NCBI GenBank assembly: GCA_040222235.1 | Contig: JAVKDO010000110.1 | Coordinates: forward strand, 1-64,000 | Length of the DNA stretch: 64,000 nucleotides | Origin: UBA6059 sp040222235 | Lineage (GTDB): Bacteria; Bacteroidota; Bacteroidia; Cytophagales; Cyclobacteriaceae | Reading direction: 5' to 3' | Part shown: positions 17,880 to 27,338 of the stretch, in pieces | Layout: each line of letters starts with the position of its first letter | Numbering within the stretch: position 1 is the first letter of the stretch | Notes under the pieces: generated by a model | Told to the model about the DNA's origin: nothing | The model's database searches: none | What the model saw: the letters and a program-made list of their open reading frames with translations, nothing else | Program-made: the position numbers and the translations under genes

Positions 17880-19706
17880 TAAGAGCTTGCTTTCTAGAGC
17901 ATGTCTTCCTTTTTTCAAGAATGATTGAAATCCTAAATAATCAGACTTGGTATATTCCCCCGGATAGAAAGTCACTGTAATTTCCATTTCGACACCATTC
18001 TTCCTTTGGCTTACATTAGATACTATGGTTCCGAATCTACTGTCTATTTGCTCTATTCCTCTTCCCTTGACCACCAATTCTGTCCCCTCGATTACAATTT
18101 TATCCCGTAACGTAAGTCTTTCAGAAATATTAAAAGCACTTGATGTTCCGAATCGATCTTGCTCAAATAGTTCAATAACAACGACAACTGGCCGATTAAG
18201 TATGAACAGATTATTTGCCCGTCTAACTGCTTTGTGATGAGCAAATTCGTAGTTAGCTCTTATGGTGTAGGGATCCATTCGAGTAAGGTTATGACTATCA
18301 TAGCTACCATAATTCCTGTACCTATTTTGGAGCCATCTTTCTTGAACTTCTTGATTTTGCCAGAGTGTATTATCTAAACCATCCGTTTCTGTCATTTCAC
18401 CAGTAAAAGTCTCGGTCAATCTAATGTTAGTGACACCTTCACCATTTATTTTAAAACTCAATTCTCTTAAATACTTTGGAGGAGCATTTTTCCAATTTCT
18501 AGCTATTTGAAGATGGCTAGAACTCTCATTTACAATGAGACAGTTTTTACCACTAGTAAATGAGCCAAGCTGTCCAAAAGCAGCAATCTGTGATGTACAC
18601 TCTAACCATAGCGTATCCTTTCTATCAGGGACAGCTAGAATAACGTGATTAAACTGGGAAGCTGGGAATTCACTTACAATATCTCGTCCTTTACCTGCTT
18701 TGACGAGAGCATAATAAGATTGGATACCCAAAAGCTTAAGCACGTTCATGGTGAACGTAGAGAGTGCTTTACAATCACCATATCCCTGGTTGAGAACTTC
18801 TGACGCTGGAAGAGATTTCCACCCGCCAATCCCTAATTGAATGCTCGAATACCTAGTTTGCCTCTTCACCCATTGATTGGCTAGTCTAATTGTGTCAAGT
18901 CTTGAGTTAGCACCTCTCATCATTTCTTCCAAAGGGATCATATCTGCCCTCAAGTCACTAGCCTCACTATTCAAATTGTAATACCAACTTCCAAACTCTT
19001 CCCAGGTTGAGAAGCTCCCGGCTGTGCCTGAGATCTCAAACTCATCAAGAGTGAAAATAACTCCAGGACTGTAATGCCACCAATCCTTGGCTAGATTGTT
19101 TTCAGTGTATGCTTCAAGGCTATCCACTCGCCAACTAAGTAGTTCTTTCGTCGAGGATAGTTCTTTAATCGTATTGATATCATCACTTTCGTTTACATGA
19201 TAGTTTACTTTTAGACCCAACGGATTCTCAATAGTAAATGTACTCTCAATCACCTCAATCCCTTCACTGGCTTGAGGTATCCATGATGTATGATATAGTG
19301 ATTCTTTTTGGGTAATTATATACTCCAGCTCCAAAGTATAGGGGTACGCTTGAGATTCTATCCAATACACAAGTAATCTCTGATCGTCTTTAAAGGTGAC
19401 CGAAGAATTAGCGGAATAATCAACAAAATCTTCCTTACTAAATCTTTCAATTACCTTACCATTTTTATCCAGAACTCTACCGTGAACTGACTTAAGCCTG
19501 TGATAAGAATCCTTCGGTATAATAGGCAAAACCTTTTCTTTTCCAGCTGCATTATTGATTAGGCTGATGGCCTTATAATTATATACGGAATTCTGAATAG
19601 AGCTTATCTGATATCGTATATCACTACTTTGCACTATGACATCCTGGCCCGTAGTATGAAGAGCATGGATAATAACTATCCAGCCGGTCAATAGTAATCC
19701 TCTCAT
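17862..19706 (-). CDS. DUF3857/transglutaminase-like secreted protein with intact Cys
   Basis: A 614-residue protein with a signal peptide (MRGLLLTGWIVIIHALHTTG), an N-terminal DUF3857 beta domain (about 30-230), a transglutaminase-like core with GYGDCKALSTF (catalytic Cys), QFNHVILAV (His) and TLWLECTS (acidic position), and a C-terminal beta domain. In the family these are periplasmic or outer-membrane-facing proteins of unknown substrate. The start overlaps the stop of the 841-residue paralogue by 4 bp, so both form one operon. The two genes lie between the two copies of the 131-bp repeat and look richer in A+T than their neighbours by eye. Confidence 0.8.
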   Translation of the reverse strand: MRGLLLTGWIVIIHALHTTGQDVIVQSSDIRYQISSIQNSVYNYKAISLINNAAGKEKVLPIIPKDSYHRLKSVHGRVLDKNGKVIERFSKEDFVDYSANSSVTFKDDQRLLVYWIESQAYPYTLELEYIITQKESLYHTSWIPQASEGIEVIESTFTIENPLGLKVNYHVNESDDINTIKELSSTKELLSWRVDSLEAYTENNLAKDWWHYSPGVIFTLDEFEISGTAGSFSTWEEFGSWYYNLNSEASDLRADMIPLEEMMRGANSRLDTIRLANQWVKRQTRYSSIQLGIGGWKSLPASEVLNQGYGDCKALSTFTMNVLKLLGIQSYYALVKAGKGRDIVSEFPASQFNHVILAVPDRKDTLWLECTSQIAAFGQLGSFTSGKNCLIVNESSSHLQIARNWKNAPPKYLRELSFKINGEGVTNIRLTETFTGEMTETDGLDNTLWQNQEVQERWLQNRYRNYGSYDSHNLTRMDPYTIRANYEFAHHKAVRRANNLFILNRPVVVVIELFEQDRFGTSSAFNISERLTLRDKIVIEGTELVVKGRGIEQIDSRFGTIVSNVSQRKNGVEMEITVTFYPGEYTKSDYLGFQSFLKKGRHALESKLLLSKKT

Positions 19707-22228
19707 AGCATCTGTAGTATCAATTCTTCATTTTCTTTCTCGACAATCTTATCAAAGAAGTTTTTAAGATCCAGATACTCAGAAGTACTCCAAAGCGATT
19801 TATTTAAATCTAGGGATATTGATAGTTGAAGCTTTTTATCTCCCCGCTGAATATAGTAGGTGTATTTAGCATCATCGCCAATGGCAATAACCTCACTTAC
19901 GGGTGCATCAACTATTTCTGAATTTTCCGGTAACTCAAAGTTCACTATTATCTTCTTGTGTACTGGAGCTCCCAAATCAATTGGATACAACCTTTCAGCA
20001 TCACTGAGCTTGAAATTGGATTTGCACAAGCCTAGCAGGTTAATAATGTGAATATCTTCGCCTGTTGATGTTGACTCCAGTCGAAGGTTCAGCCTAAGGC
20101 CTCCCTCCTTCATATCATAACTACTCTCAACCAGAGTCAGATCAATGTCATCAGTTAGAGCATTCTGTAGGTATTTGTCTAATGAGGTAGAGTCAATCTG
20201 GTTTTTGATATTTATCGCATCTATACCTTTAAGGTCGCGTATGTAATTCTTACTCAGAATACCTTGAGGGTTGAGCGTCAAATTAATCATATCCACCTCT
20301 CGGAACTCATTGGCTAAATGAGTCTCAACCCAATTGTAACTCCCCGCATTTGGCGCAGTATTCCTTACGACTAAGCCAAGATTATTAAGCTGCTCGGCAG
20401 GCAGTTTATTCAACGGGCAAAATTTGCATGTCGCATCGAGCAAGTAGTTCCGACCATTCACACGGGCCTGCACTATAACTTTGTCGAACTCATTCAAGCT
20501 AACGGACATAGTATCTAAATACCCATTTTCGGTATTCTTAACTAGAACCGGATATGCTTCTATATCCAAATTCTTGAGTAAAACGATCAGGTTCATATTG
20601 ATCTGAGCTGCCGAACCTACTCCATCCTTAAACCCTTTAGATAGATGATCATAAAGTCGATACCCGTCTAGGCCGTTCCAACTCATATGATCTCTAATGT
20701 AATGATATGCAGACGATACAAGTTGTTTAGGGTCGCTGATGGACGACAGGGAATCACTTACCTTTCTTAAGTGCGGCTGCTTTTCATAATAGTTCGAACT
20801 ATAGTGGAGCTCTTCAACTGCATTTTTCCAAGTACTCATGTATGGATCAGCCTGCACAGACTTAAGCTTTAAGACTACTTTAAAAGAGTAGTTGTCATGG
20901 GACCTCACAAAAGGTTCCTTCTTGAGAGCAGGCACATATTCTGCAACCCAGCGATGATGGACATTTCCTCCTTTTTCAAAACGCTCATTATCTACTAGTC
21001 CAATATATCCCCTAAAGTCAGTCCGATATTCTTTGATCTTGTCGTATGAAAATGAAAACTCACTTTTATATACTGGTACATCCCATTGAAAATCCCAGGT
21101 ATATCGTCTAAAATCTCTATGAAATCGACTCTCGGTTTTGATTTCGACCATGCTGCCAGACTTGACATTTGGAAGGGAAACTCTTTTCCTAAATACTCTC
21201 TCGTACACTCTTTCCTCATCAACATTGTCCTTAGACATCTCCGAAACGCTAAACCCTTCTTCCTCCGTTAGGTTAAAAACCGTACCACTAACTTTTACAA
21301 AGTTTCTTGATGTACCTGTATACCTGGGAGTTGTAAAATTAGCCAGGTTATATGCAAGAGGATTGGCGATATATATTTTGGTAATCCTTTCATAGGCGGA
21401 ATAACTCGCCCTCTCCATTATAGACCCCTTGTCAAGGATAACTCCTGCTGGAGCTGTTGAATCCATCTCATGAATTATGTCGTATTCACTAATTGTAGGG
21501 TAACCCATTGCCTCAGCAAGTTGATCAAACCGCTCACCAAGAACTCTTGGCTTTGCGATAAGATTTTTGAGGTCTTTGACCGCCATATATTCATTGTCCA
21601 CTAAAAAACTCTGGTAGCGAATTCGACCATCGATCCCCTTTAACATATTGGTCTCATGCTCCCTCGGAGAATTAAAATGTGCCTCTTCCGATAAATTCAA
21701 TTCTATGTAATCTGGGTAGATCAGCTGAACAGACACTGTTCGCTCATCATTCGGGGCAATCAACGGAAAGTCATGTATTTCATGATAGCCTTTTACCACG
21801 CCCACCAGGGTAACCTCTAATTCAACAGCCAAATTGAGAGACAACCCAGACCAGTCAAGGACTACTGCATCACTCGAGATAGTGTAGTGTTCAGTCGACA
21901 GCTTTGTTAGCGAGACCCTTCCGTCTTCAGCACTTTTTCTAGAAGCAAATATCTCTGCCGTAAGATCTGTCACCATTTCGTTTGGAAACAGAGGTATAAC
22001 AAGTGAGTCTAACCTACTATTCCCGTCATATGGAATTCCAATGTGCAGCTTGCGATGAGTTGCTCTAGTCGAATTATAGAACTCTTTATCAATAACAATA
22101 CTGTAGCTTTCATTTAGGAAATGCATCTCATTAGATGCATCAGCAATCGCAGTACGGACTGAGAATAAATGGAAAAGCAATATCCAAGTGATATGGAAAC
22201 AACAAGGTTTTATATTCAGCAAGTGCAT
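19703..22228 (-). CDS. DUF3857/transglutaminase-like secreted protein lacking the catalytic Cys
   Basis: An 841-residue protein, larger than its downstream partner. It has an N-terminal hydrophobic export signal, a long beta-rich DUF3857 region (about 30-480), then a transglutaminase-like core (about 500-640). The place of the catalytic Cys is KDGVGSAAQINMNLIVLLK, with no Cys; the segment AYPVLVKNTENGY after it fits the family. Loss of the Cys is frequent in this subfamily, so it is probably a binding or structural protein. It is the first gene of a two-gene operon within the MBL-gene insertion. Confidence 0.75.
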   Translation of the reverse strand: MHLLNIKPCCFHITWILLFHLFSVRTAIADASNEMHFLNESYSIVIDKEFYNSTRATHRKLHIGIPYDGNSRLDSLVIPLFPNEMVTDLTAEIFASRKSAEDGRVSLTKLSTEHYTISSDAVVLDWSGLSLNLAVELEVTLVGVVKGYHEIHDFPLIAPNDERTVSVQLIYPDYIELNLSEEAHFNSPREHETNMLKGIDGRIRYQSFLVDNEYMAVKDLKNLIAKPRVLGERFDQLAEAMGYPTISEYDIIHEMDSTAPAGVILDKGSIMERASYSAYERITKIYIANPLAYNLANFTTPRYTGTSRNFVKVSGTVFNLTEEEGFSVSEMSKDNVDEERVYERVFRKRVSLPNVKSGSMVEIKTESRFHRDFRRYTWDFQWDVPVYKSEFSFSYDKIKEYRTDFRGYIGLVDNERFEKGGNVHHRWVAEYVPALKKEPFVRSHDNYSFKVVLKLKSVQADPYMSTWKNAVEELHYSSNYYEKQPHLRKVSDSLSSISDPKQLVSSAYHYIRDHMSWNGLDGYRLYDHLSKGFKDGVGSAAQINMNLIVLLKNLDIEAYPVLVKNTENGYLDTMSVSLNEFDKVIVQARVNGRNYLLDATCKFCPLNKLPAEQLNNLGLVVRNTAPNAGSYNWVETHLANEFREVDMINLTLNPQGILSKNYIRDLKGIDAINIKNQIDSTSLDKYLQNALTDDIDLTLVESSYDMKEGGLRLNLRLESTSTGEDIHIINLLGLCKSNFKLSDAERLYPIDLGAPVHKKIIVNFELPENSEIVDAPVSEVIAIGDDAKYTYYIQRGDKKLQLSISLDLNKSLWSTSEYLDLKNFFDKIVEKENEELILQML

Positions 22229-22384
22229 TGATCTATTTCTTTTCTATATTATCGACAATCTTTGATTAGGCTTAAAACTAAAAAAAAGTAAAAGTTAAAC
22301 ACTATTTAGACTTGATCTTTATCAGTCTTTTGAGAAAATAGAGATTGATATAAGAATCATAGTTTGGTACAATAACTTAGCCCA

Positions 22385-23134
22385 ATGAAAAACTCGATCC
22401 TATTTCTATCGTTCATGATGACTTTAGATCTATCAGCTCAGTCCCTCCAAGGTGACGTCATCTCCACCAATAATGGTGATCTAACAATCCAGCCCATTCT
22501 TCATGGCACACTTGGCCTGGAGTGGAACGGCAAGATTATCTACATCGACCCTTACGGAGGTGAAGAAGCTTTTGCTGGACTGCCTGATCCTGATATGATT
22601 GTGATCACTGACATTCATGGTGATCACCACAACCCTAAAACTCTTGACATATTAAATACAGAAGGAGTAAAGTTCATCGTACCTCAGGCAGTGGCTGATA
22701 AGATGGAAGTCGAGTATGACTTGCAGATCATGGGCAATGGTGACGCTTGGTCATGGGAGGGCATTTCGATCGAAGCGCTTCCAATGTACAACCTACCGGA
22801 AGATGAGACTTCCCGACACGCTAAGGGTAGAGGAAATGGCTATATACTAACATTTGGTGGTAAGCGTGTCTACATCTCAGGTGACACGGAAGACATCCCA
22901 GAAATGCGCGCGCTGGAAAATATCGATGTAGCTTTCGTGTGCATGAACTTACCCTACACCATGAGCATCGACCAGGCCTCAGATGCAGTCTTGGCGTTTG
23001 AACCAGCTATAGTCTATCCCTTTCACTTTAGGGGTACTGAAGGTTTGGCGGATGTAGACCAGTTCAAATCTATGGTTAACAATAAGAATGGTAATATCGA
23101 AGTGCGATTGAGGGAGTGGTATCCAAGCAAATAA
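22385..23134 (+). CDS. Secreted MBL-fold metallo-hydrolase (UlaG/RNase Z-like)
   Basis: A 249-residue protein with an N-terminal signal peptide (to about LSAQ, residue 20). The MBL signature is TDIHGDHHN (residues 77-85), with ISGDTED and FHFRG as further metal ligands, in the arrangement of 'MBL fold metallo-hydrolase, UlaG-like' proteins. Substrate unknown. Its first 65 codons are duplicated at 17649-17842, and the two DUF3857 genes lie in between and point away from it. The intact gene keeps the whole domain, so the insertion event left a working copy. Confidence 0.85.
   Translation: MKNSILFLSFMMTLDLSAQSLQGDVISTNNGDLTIQPILHGTLGLEWNGKIIYIDPYGGEEAFAGLPDPDMIVITDIHGDHHNPKTLDILNTEGVKFIVPQAVADKMEVEYDLQIMGNGDAWSWEGISIEALPMYNLPEDETSRHAKGRGNGYILTFGGKRVYISGDTEDIPEMRALENIDVAFVCMNLPYTMSIDQASDAVLAFEPAIVYPFHFRGTEGLADVDQFKSMVNNKNGNIEVRLREWYPSK
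22445..22575 (+). repeat. Right copy of the 131-bp direct repeat, inside the intact MBL gene
   Basis: Counterpart of 17712-17842; it lies in codons 21-64 of the MBL-fold gene. Confidence 0.85.
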
Positions 23135-23137
23135 TAA

Positions 23138-23172
23138 AAAACCCGTCACCCAATAAAGGATAGACGGGTTCA
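23138..23172 (-). terminator. Intrinsic terminator between the MBL and M20 genes
   Basis: An 8-bp perfect stem AACCCGTC / GACGGGTT (23140-23147 with 23163-23170). On the minus strand, after the M20 gene, it is followed by a T-rich run (TTTTTTATTATT). On the plus strand the tail is not T-rich, so it mainly serves the minus-strand gene. Confidence 0.7.
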
Positions 23173-23191
23173 TTAGGCCTAGGTAAAACTG

Positions 23192-24775
23192 TTATTTCTC
23201 CTCTCTCACGGTAGGGTACTTGATACCCAGCTGCTCGAGATAAGAATCGTATTTTGTCTCGTCGTAGTAGAACTCCTCTAGCGCAGGACGGAACTCCTCC
23301 TGAATCTCAGTATTGAGGTAAATCGCCGGTACCTCGTCATCTGGGATCATTGGCTTGTACTCAAACTCCATCCCCTGTACTTCACGGAAGTACGTCCAAG
23401 CCTCCTCTACAAGCTCCGGCTTAAGAATAAAATCAAGTAATGTCATGGCCTCCGCCTTAGCACCTGCTACCACCCCTTTGTGAGCGATGGGAGTCGCCAT
23501 TGCCACTGCATTTGACCAGTGGTGACCTTGAAGACCAGGGATATTAGAAGGGAACCTCATCGTGACGGTAGGAAGCTTCCAGCTAATGTCTCCGATATCA
23601 TCTGATCCACCACTGATGAAGGATCTTACTGGTAACCCAATAGTATCCAACTTGGTCTCCAGTCCGTCTACGTTGATCGCTCCTACTTCCTTCTGAAGTC
23701 CGCGTGCCAGCGCTTGATCATTTGCATCCCATTCCGGTAGGCCTACCTGTCTGATGTTCTGATACATGGTAGCAGCAATCACCTTGTTGAAGTGTCTTGG
23801 CCATGCACTACCCAGCACTTTGCGTGTCACCTTTGTCTGGGTCATCAACGCTGCACCATCGGCAATCTCGTTAGCGCGATCGTACATATCCATGATTTTT
23901 GGGTACGTCACGTTCCTTAGGTAAAACCAAATTGAAGCCTTTGAAGGCACTACATTGGGTTGATCACCACCATTTTTGATCACGTGGTGCGAGCGCTGTA
24001 GTGGATCAAGGTGCTCGCGCTGATACTGCCAGCCCACGCTCATCAGTTCCACGGCATCCAGAGAGCTACGCCCTCTCCAAGGAGAACCCGCCGCATGTGC
24101 TGCCTCACCATCGAAAGTGTATTCAACAGAAATCAATCCTGTACCTCGGGCCTGTCCATAAGACACGTTAAGATTGTTGCTCACGTGTGTAAATATGCTG
24201 ATATCCACATCATCGAAATAACCATCACGGGTATAATAGGCCTTAGTACCTACAAGCTCTTCCGCAACACCAGGCCAGAGCATCAATGTTCCCGATAGGC
24301 CATCGCGCTCCATGATCTCTTTCACAGCGAGCGCCGCTACGATATTAAGAGGGGATCCAGAATTGTGGCCTTCACCATGACCGGGAGCTCCTTCAAGAAT
24401 AGGGTCATGATATGCCACTCCAGGCTTTTGAGAAGCTTTTGGGATGCAGTCGAGATCACTACCTATCGCAATGACTGGCTTGCCATTGCCCCAAGTAGCT
24501 GTCCACGCCGTAGGAATACCGCTGATACCGCGCTCGATCGTAAAGCCGTTTTCTTCCAAGATTCCCGTTAGGTACTTAGAAGTCTCTATCTCCTGGAAGC
24601 CTAGTTCAGCAAAGCTGAATACTTTATCCACCATTACTTGGGCAAGCTTGGCATTCGCCTCGACCTTTTTGGCAGCTTCAGCCTTCAGTGCAGCGATTTG
24701 CTTGTTGGAATATTTTTTTTGTGCCATCGCACTGAAGCTCAGTACTGACAAGGCGATGATTAGTAGTTTCTTCAT
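23192..24775 (-). CDS. M20-family amidohydrolase (AbgB-like), secreted
   Basis: A 527-residue peptidase with a clear signal peptide (MKKLLIIALSVLSFSAMAQ). M20 metal-site segments are visible: IAIGSDLDCIP (about 95-105), GHGEGHNSG (about 132-140), WPGVAEELVGTKAYY and FISGGSDDIGDISW. EYTFDGEAAHAAGSPWRGRSSLDAV is the dimerisation-domain motif. The AbgB group hydrolyses p-aminobenzoyl-glutamate-type or other acyl-amino acids; for secreted Bacteroidota members the substrate is unknown. It is monocistronic, with an intrinsic terminator downstream. Confidence 0.88.
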   Translation of the reverse strand: MKKLLIIALSVLSFSAMAQKKYSNKQIAALKAEAAKKVEANAKLAQVMVDKVFSFAELGFQEIETSKYLTGILEENGFTIERGISGIPTAWTATWGNGKPVIAIGSDLDCIPKASQKPGVAYHDPILEGAPGHGEGHNSGSPLNIVAALAVKEIMERDGLSGTLMLWPGVAEELVGTKAYYTRDGYFDDVDISIFTHVSNNLNVSYGQARGTGLISVEYTFDGEAAHAAGSPWRGRSSLDAVELMSVGWQYQREHLDPLQRSHHVIKNGGDQPNVVPSKASIWFYLRNVTYPKIMDMYDRANEIADGAALMTQTKVTRKVLGSAWPRHFNKVIAATMYQNIRQVGLPEWDANDQALARGLQKEVGAINVDGLETKLDTIGLPVRSFISGGSDDIGDISWKLPTVTMRFPSNIPGLQGHHWSNAVAMATPIAHKGVVAGAKAEAMTLLDFILKPELVEEAWTYFREVQGMEFEYKPMIPDDEVPAIYLNTEIQEEFRPALEEFYYDETKYDSYLEQLGIKYPTVREEK

Positions 24776-24842
24776 TGTTTCATGGTTTGGTCAATGAATC
24801 AATAAAGGGAATGAATCGGTAAAGGCAAAGGCTTATTATTGA

Positions 24843-27203
24843 TTATTCGTATCGTAAGTGATGAACGGGATTGATACGTGCCGCCTGCCAGACGAGCCTT
24901 CCAACGGTGATCAATACCATCACGGTCATGAAGATAACTGGGAGCACCCAATGATAGACATCAGTGCTGATATGATAGGAATAAATAATGTCGAGCACCT
25001 TGTTTACCACAAGGTCAGATGCGATAACGCCCGCTATGGCCGCAATGAAAAAGTAGAGCGCCATCTCCCTGTTGATCATTATCGCAATCTGACTGACACT
25101 GGCGCCTAGTATTTTTCGGACCCCAAATTCCTTGAGGTGCTTTTGGATATGCAAGGACATGAGAGAGTAGAGCCCGATCATCGAAATAAGTACCGAAAGA
25201 ATAGCACTGATCATATTAATCGTAAGAGTAATGCTTGTAGTCATATTAATAGGCTTCAAGACGTCTTGTTGCATAAAACCGGTATAGAGTTGATTAGGAA
25301 ACAATCCATACCAAAGACCAGCGACCTCATGATCAAGGCCAGTCATATTCGACCCATCTGCAGCTCTCAACGATAGGTAGCGATAGTCATCTTCCGCCGC
25401 TGCGGTGAGTACTACAGGTCGTAGTTTGTTGCCGAGCATTATAGGACGATGGGCAAAATCCTCTACTATCCCGATGATTCGCATAGGTCGCCCATCCAAC
25501 ATCAGTGCAGTGTTCAATGGGTCGACACCCAGTAGTTCAGCTGTCATTTCATTGATTATCACCTCATTCCTCTCCCAGGAGTTTCTATTGAAGCTTTCGC
25601 CTATCGCAAGTCTTAAACCTATGGTCTCCAAATAGCGATCACCAACGGAGAGCCTGATGACTTCATGATCCATTTCCTGATAGGTGAGGGTTGTTTCGCT
25701 AGAGTTGAAGCCAATCGCGTCCATAGTACCGCTAATACTTTTTAAGCTCGTTTGGGTACTGAGCTTATCATGCAGTTTTCTGAATTGGTCGGAATCATTG
25801 AGCGGGATGTTGATCACTTCCTCAATCTCGTATCCACGATCCAGGTTACTGACGTACTGGCCATTTTCTAAGAAGACAAAAAGACAATACAGCGTGTAGA
25901 CTGTCATGGCAAACTGCAACGCAATGAAAACTTTGGCCACTGCCCCATTGCTCTTCAACTTGACGCGCTTGTATATGGCATCCAAGGCGCTGAATTTGCT
26001 CACAAGTAGCGCGGGGTAAAATCCACAAAACAAGCCAATCGTCAGCCAGAGTCCTATAAATATGGCTAGCAACTGCCAGAGAGGAATAAACTCAATGGAT
26101 ATAATACTGAGCTCAAGCATAGCATTGTAACTCGGTATGAGGGAATAGGCCAAGAAACAACCGAGAAGCATGGCGACAAAAACAGTAAGGTAATTTTCCA
26201 GCCACCACTGGGCTAACAGTTGACCATTTCCAGCACCCATCACCTTTCTTACAGCCATTTCTTTGAGCCTCTTTTGAGTGGTCGAGATACTTGTATTCAC
26301 ATAATTGAAACAAGAGAGCAGTAGTATGCTTATTGCGGTAGCAAAAGTGCCGAGGACGGAAGCGGGGTGCAGACCTGGCATGAACCCTGACCTTTTGATC
26401 TGGCTTTCCTGATGAGGCCAATCAGTAACAGCAACCAACTGAAACGATGAAATCGAATAGTCGGCAAGCAGTTGTGGTTGATCTGAAAACAGAGCGTTCA
26501 AACTCTGCTCAATATCTGCCTCAGCAATACCTTGCTCGACTTTCACAAAAAACCCATCGATCAAGGGCCTCTCTATGGGTTGATACATTTTTTCTATGTG
26601 GTCATACGACATTAGGCAGGCAAATCGAAAGCTGGTATTGTCCGGGGTGGGGTCAAGGACATTTTCAATCTGAAGATTTTGAGCTTGCCCGTCACGATCA
26701 ATGAGCTGAACAGTTTGTCCAACACAATCAGTGGTGCCCATCCATTTCAAAGCCACTTCGTTGCTCAGCGCCACTCCATTGATGGATATGTCATGATCAA
26801 CACTACCCCAAGAGCCGGGATATTGAAAGACCTTGAGGAACTGGTCATCCACGAAACCCACATTCTCTGCGAATACCTGCTCCCCGACCCTGAAAGTATG
26901 TCGCCCATTCACGTATTTGGTAGACCCCTCAACGCCTGCCAGCTGGTCATCTGCCCGATCAGCCACAGCCAGGGGAACCTCACCAATCTTATCGCCCCTA
27001 TTTGCCCCATCGGCTATGGAAATGACGCGATAGATGCGATCAGCATCTTCGAAGAATTGATTGAATGTCAGGTTGAAGTTGGCATTGAGCACTGCCAAAA
27101 GACTCAGCGCTATACCGGCAGAGAGGCTAAGGATGTTCAGCGTTACATAGATGCTATTCTTTCGCCAATGGCGAATTGCGGAGATGAAATAATTAGGCCA
27201 CAT
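24843..27203 (-). CDS. MacB/FtsX-type ABC transporter permease
   Basis: A 786-residue permease with the Bacteroidota double arrangement: an N-terminal helix (NSIYVTLNILSLSAGIALSLLAV), a periplasmic MacB_PCD domain, an FtsX core around residues 270-425 (with VRKVMGAG), a second periplasmic domain and a second FtsX core at the end (GVRKILGASVSQIAIMI). No ATP-binding partner is encoded nearby. Such permeases act with a separate ATPase in export or mechanotransmission. The leader of about 135 bp contains two hairpins (27236-27284). Confidence 0.88.
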   Translation of the reverse strand: MWPNYFISAIRHWRKNSIYVTLNILSLSAGIALSLLAVLNANFNLTFNQFFEDADRIYRVISIADGANRGDKIGEVPLAVADRADDQLAGVEGSTKYVNGRHTFRVGEQVFAENVGFVDDQFLKVFQYPGSWGSVDHDISINGVALSNEVALKWMGTTDCVGQTVQLIDRDGQAQNLQIENVLDPTPDNTSFRFACLMSYDHIEKMYQPIERPLIDGFFVKVEQGIAEADIEQSLNALFSDQPQLLADYSISSFQLVAVTDWPHQESQIKRSGFMPGLHPASVLGTFATAISILLLSCFNYVNTSISTTQKRLKEMAVRKVMGAGNGQLLAQWWLENYLTVFVAMLLGCFLAYSLIPSYNAMLELSIISIEFIPLWQLLAIFIGLWLTIGLFCGFYPALLVSKFSALDAIYKRVKLKSNGAVAKVFIALQFAMTVYTLYCLFVFLENGQYVSNLDRGYEIEEVINIPLNDSDQFRKLHDKLSTQTSLKSISGTMDAIGFNSSETTLTYQEMDHEVIRLSVGDRYLETIGLRLAIGESFNRNSWERNEVIINEMTAELLGVDPLNTALMLDGRPMRIIGIVEDFAHRPIMLGNKLRPVVLTAAAEDDYRYLSLRAADGSNMTGLDHEVAGLWYGLFPNQLYTGFMQQDVLKPINMTTSITLTINMISAILSVLISMIGLYSLMSLHIQKHLKEFGVRKILGASVSQIAIMINREMALYFFIAAIAGVIASDLVVNKVLDIIYSYHISTDVYHWVLPVIFMTVMVLITVGRLVWQAARINPVHHLRYE

Positions 27204-27235
27204 GAGTTTTTTTAAGTTTTCATCAAATGTGGCCT

Positions 27236-27284
27236 GTTAGGATGATCCGATCGTCCTAACGGATAACTTCGGACTTATTAGTCC
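27236..27284. promoter_or_regulatory. Two adjacent inverted repeats in the FtsX-type permease leader
   Basis: GTTAGGA / TCCTAAC (27236-27242 with 27254-27260, 11-bp spacer) and GGACT-TATT-AGTCC (27271-27284). They lie between the AraC-type regulator gene's 3' end and the permease start, so they may be operator sites or leader hairpins. Confidence 0.4.
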
Positions 27285-27338
27285 AAAATTAAGGCCTGAT
27301 TTAGTGCCCTGAGCTACCAAACGCGACGGTAAAAGAAA

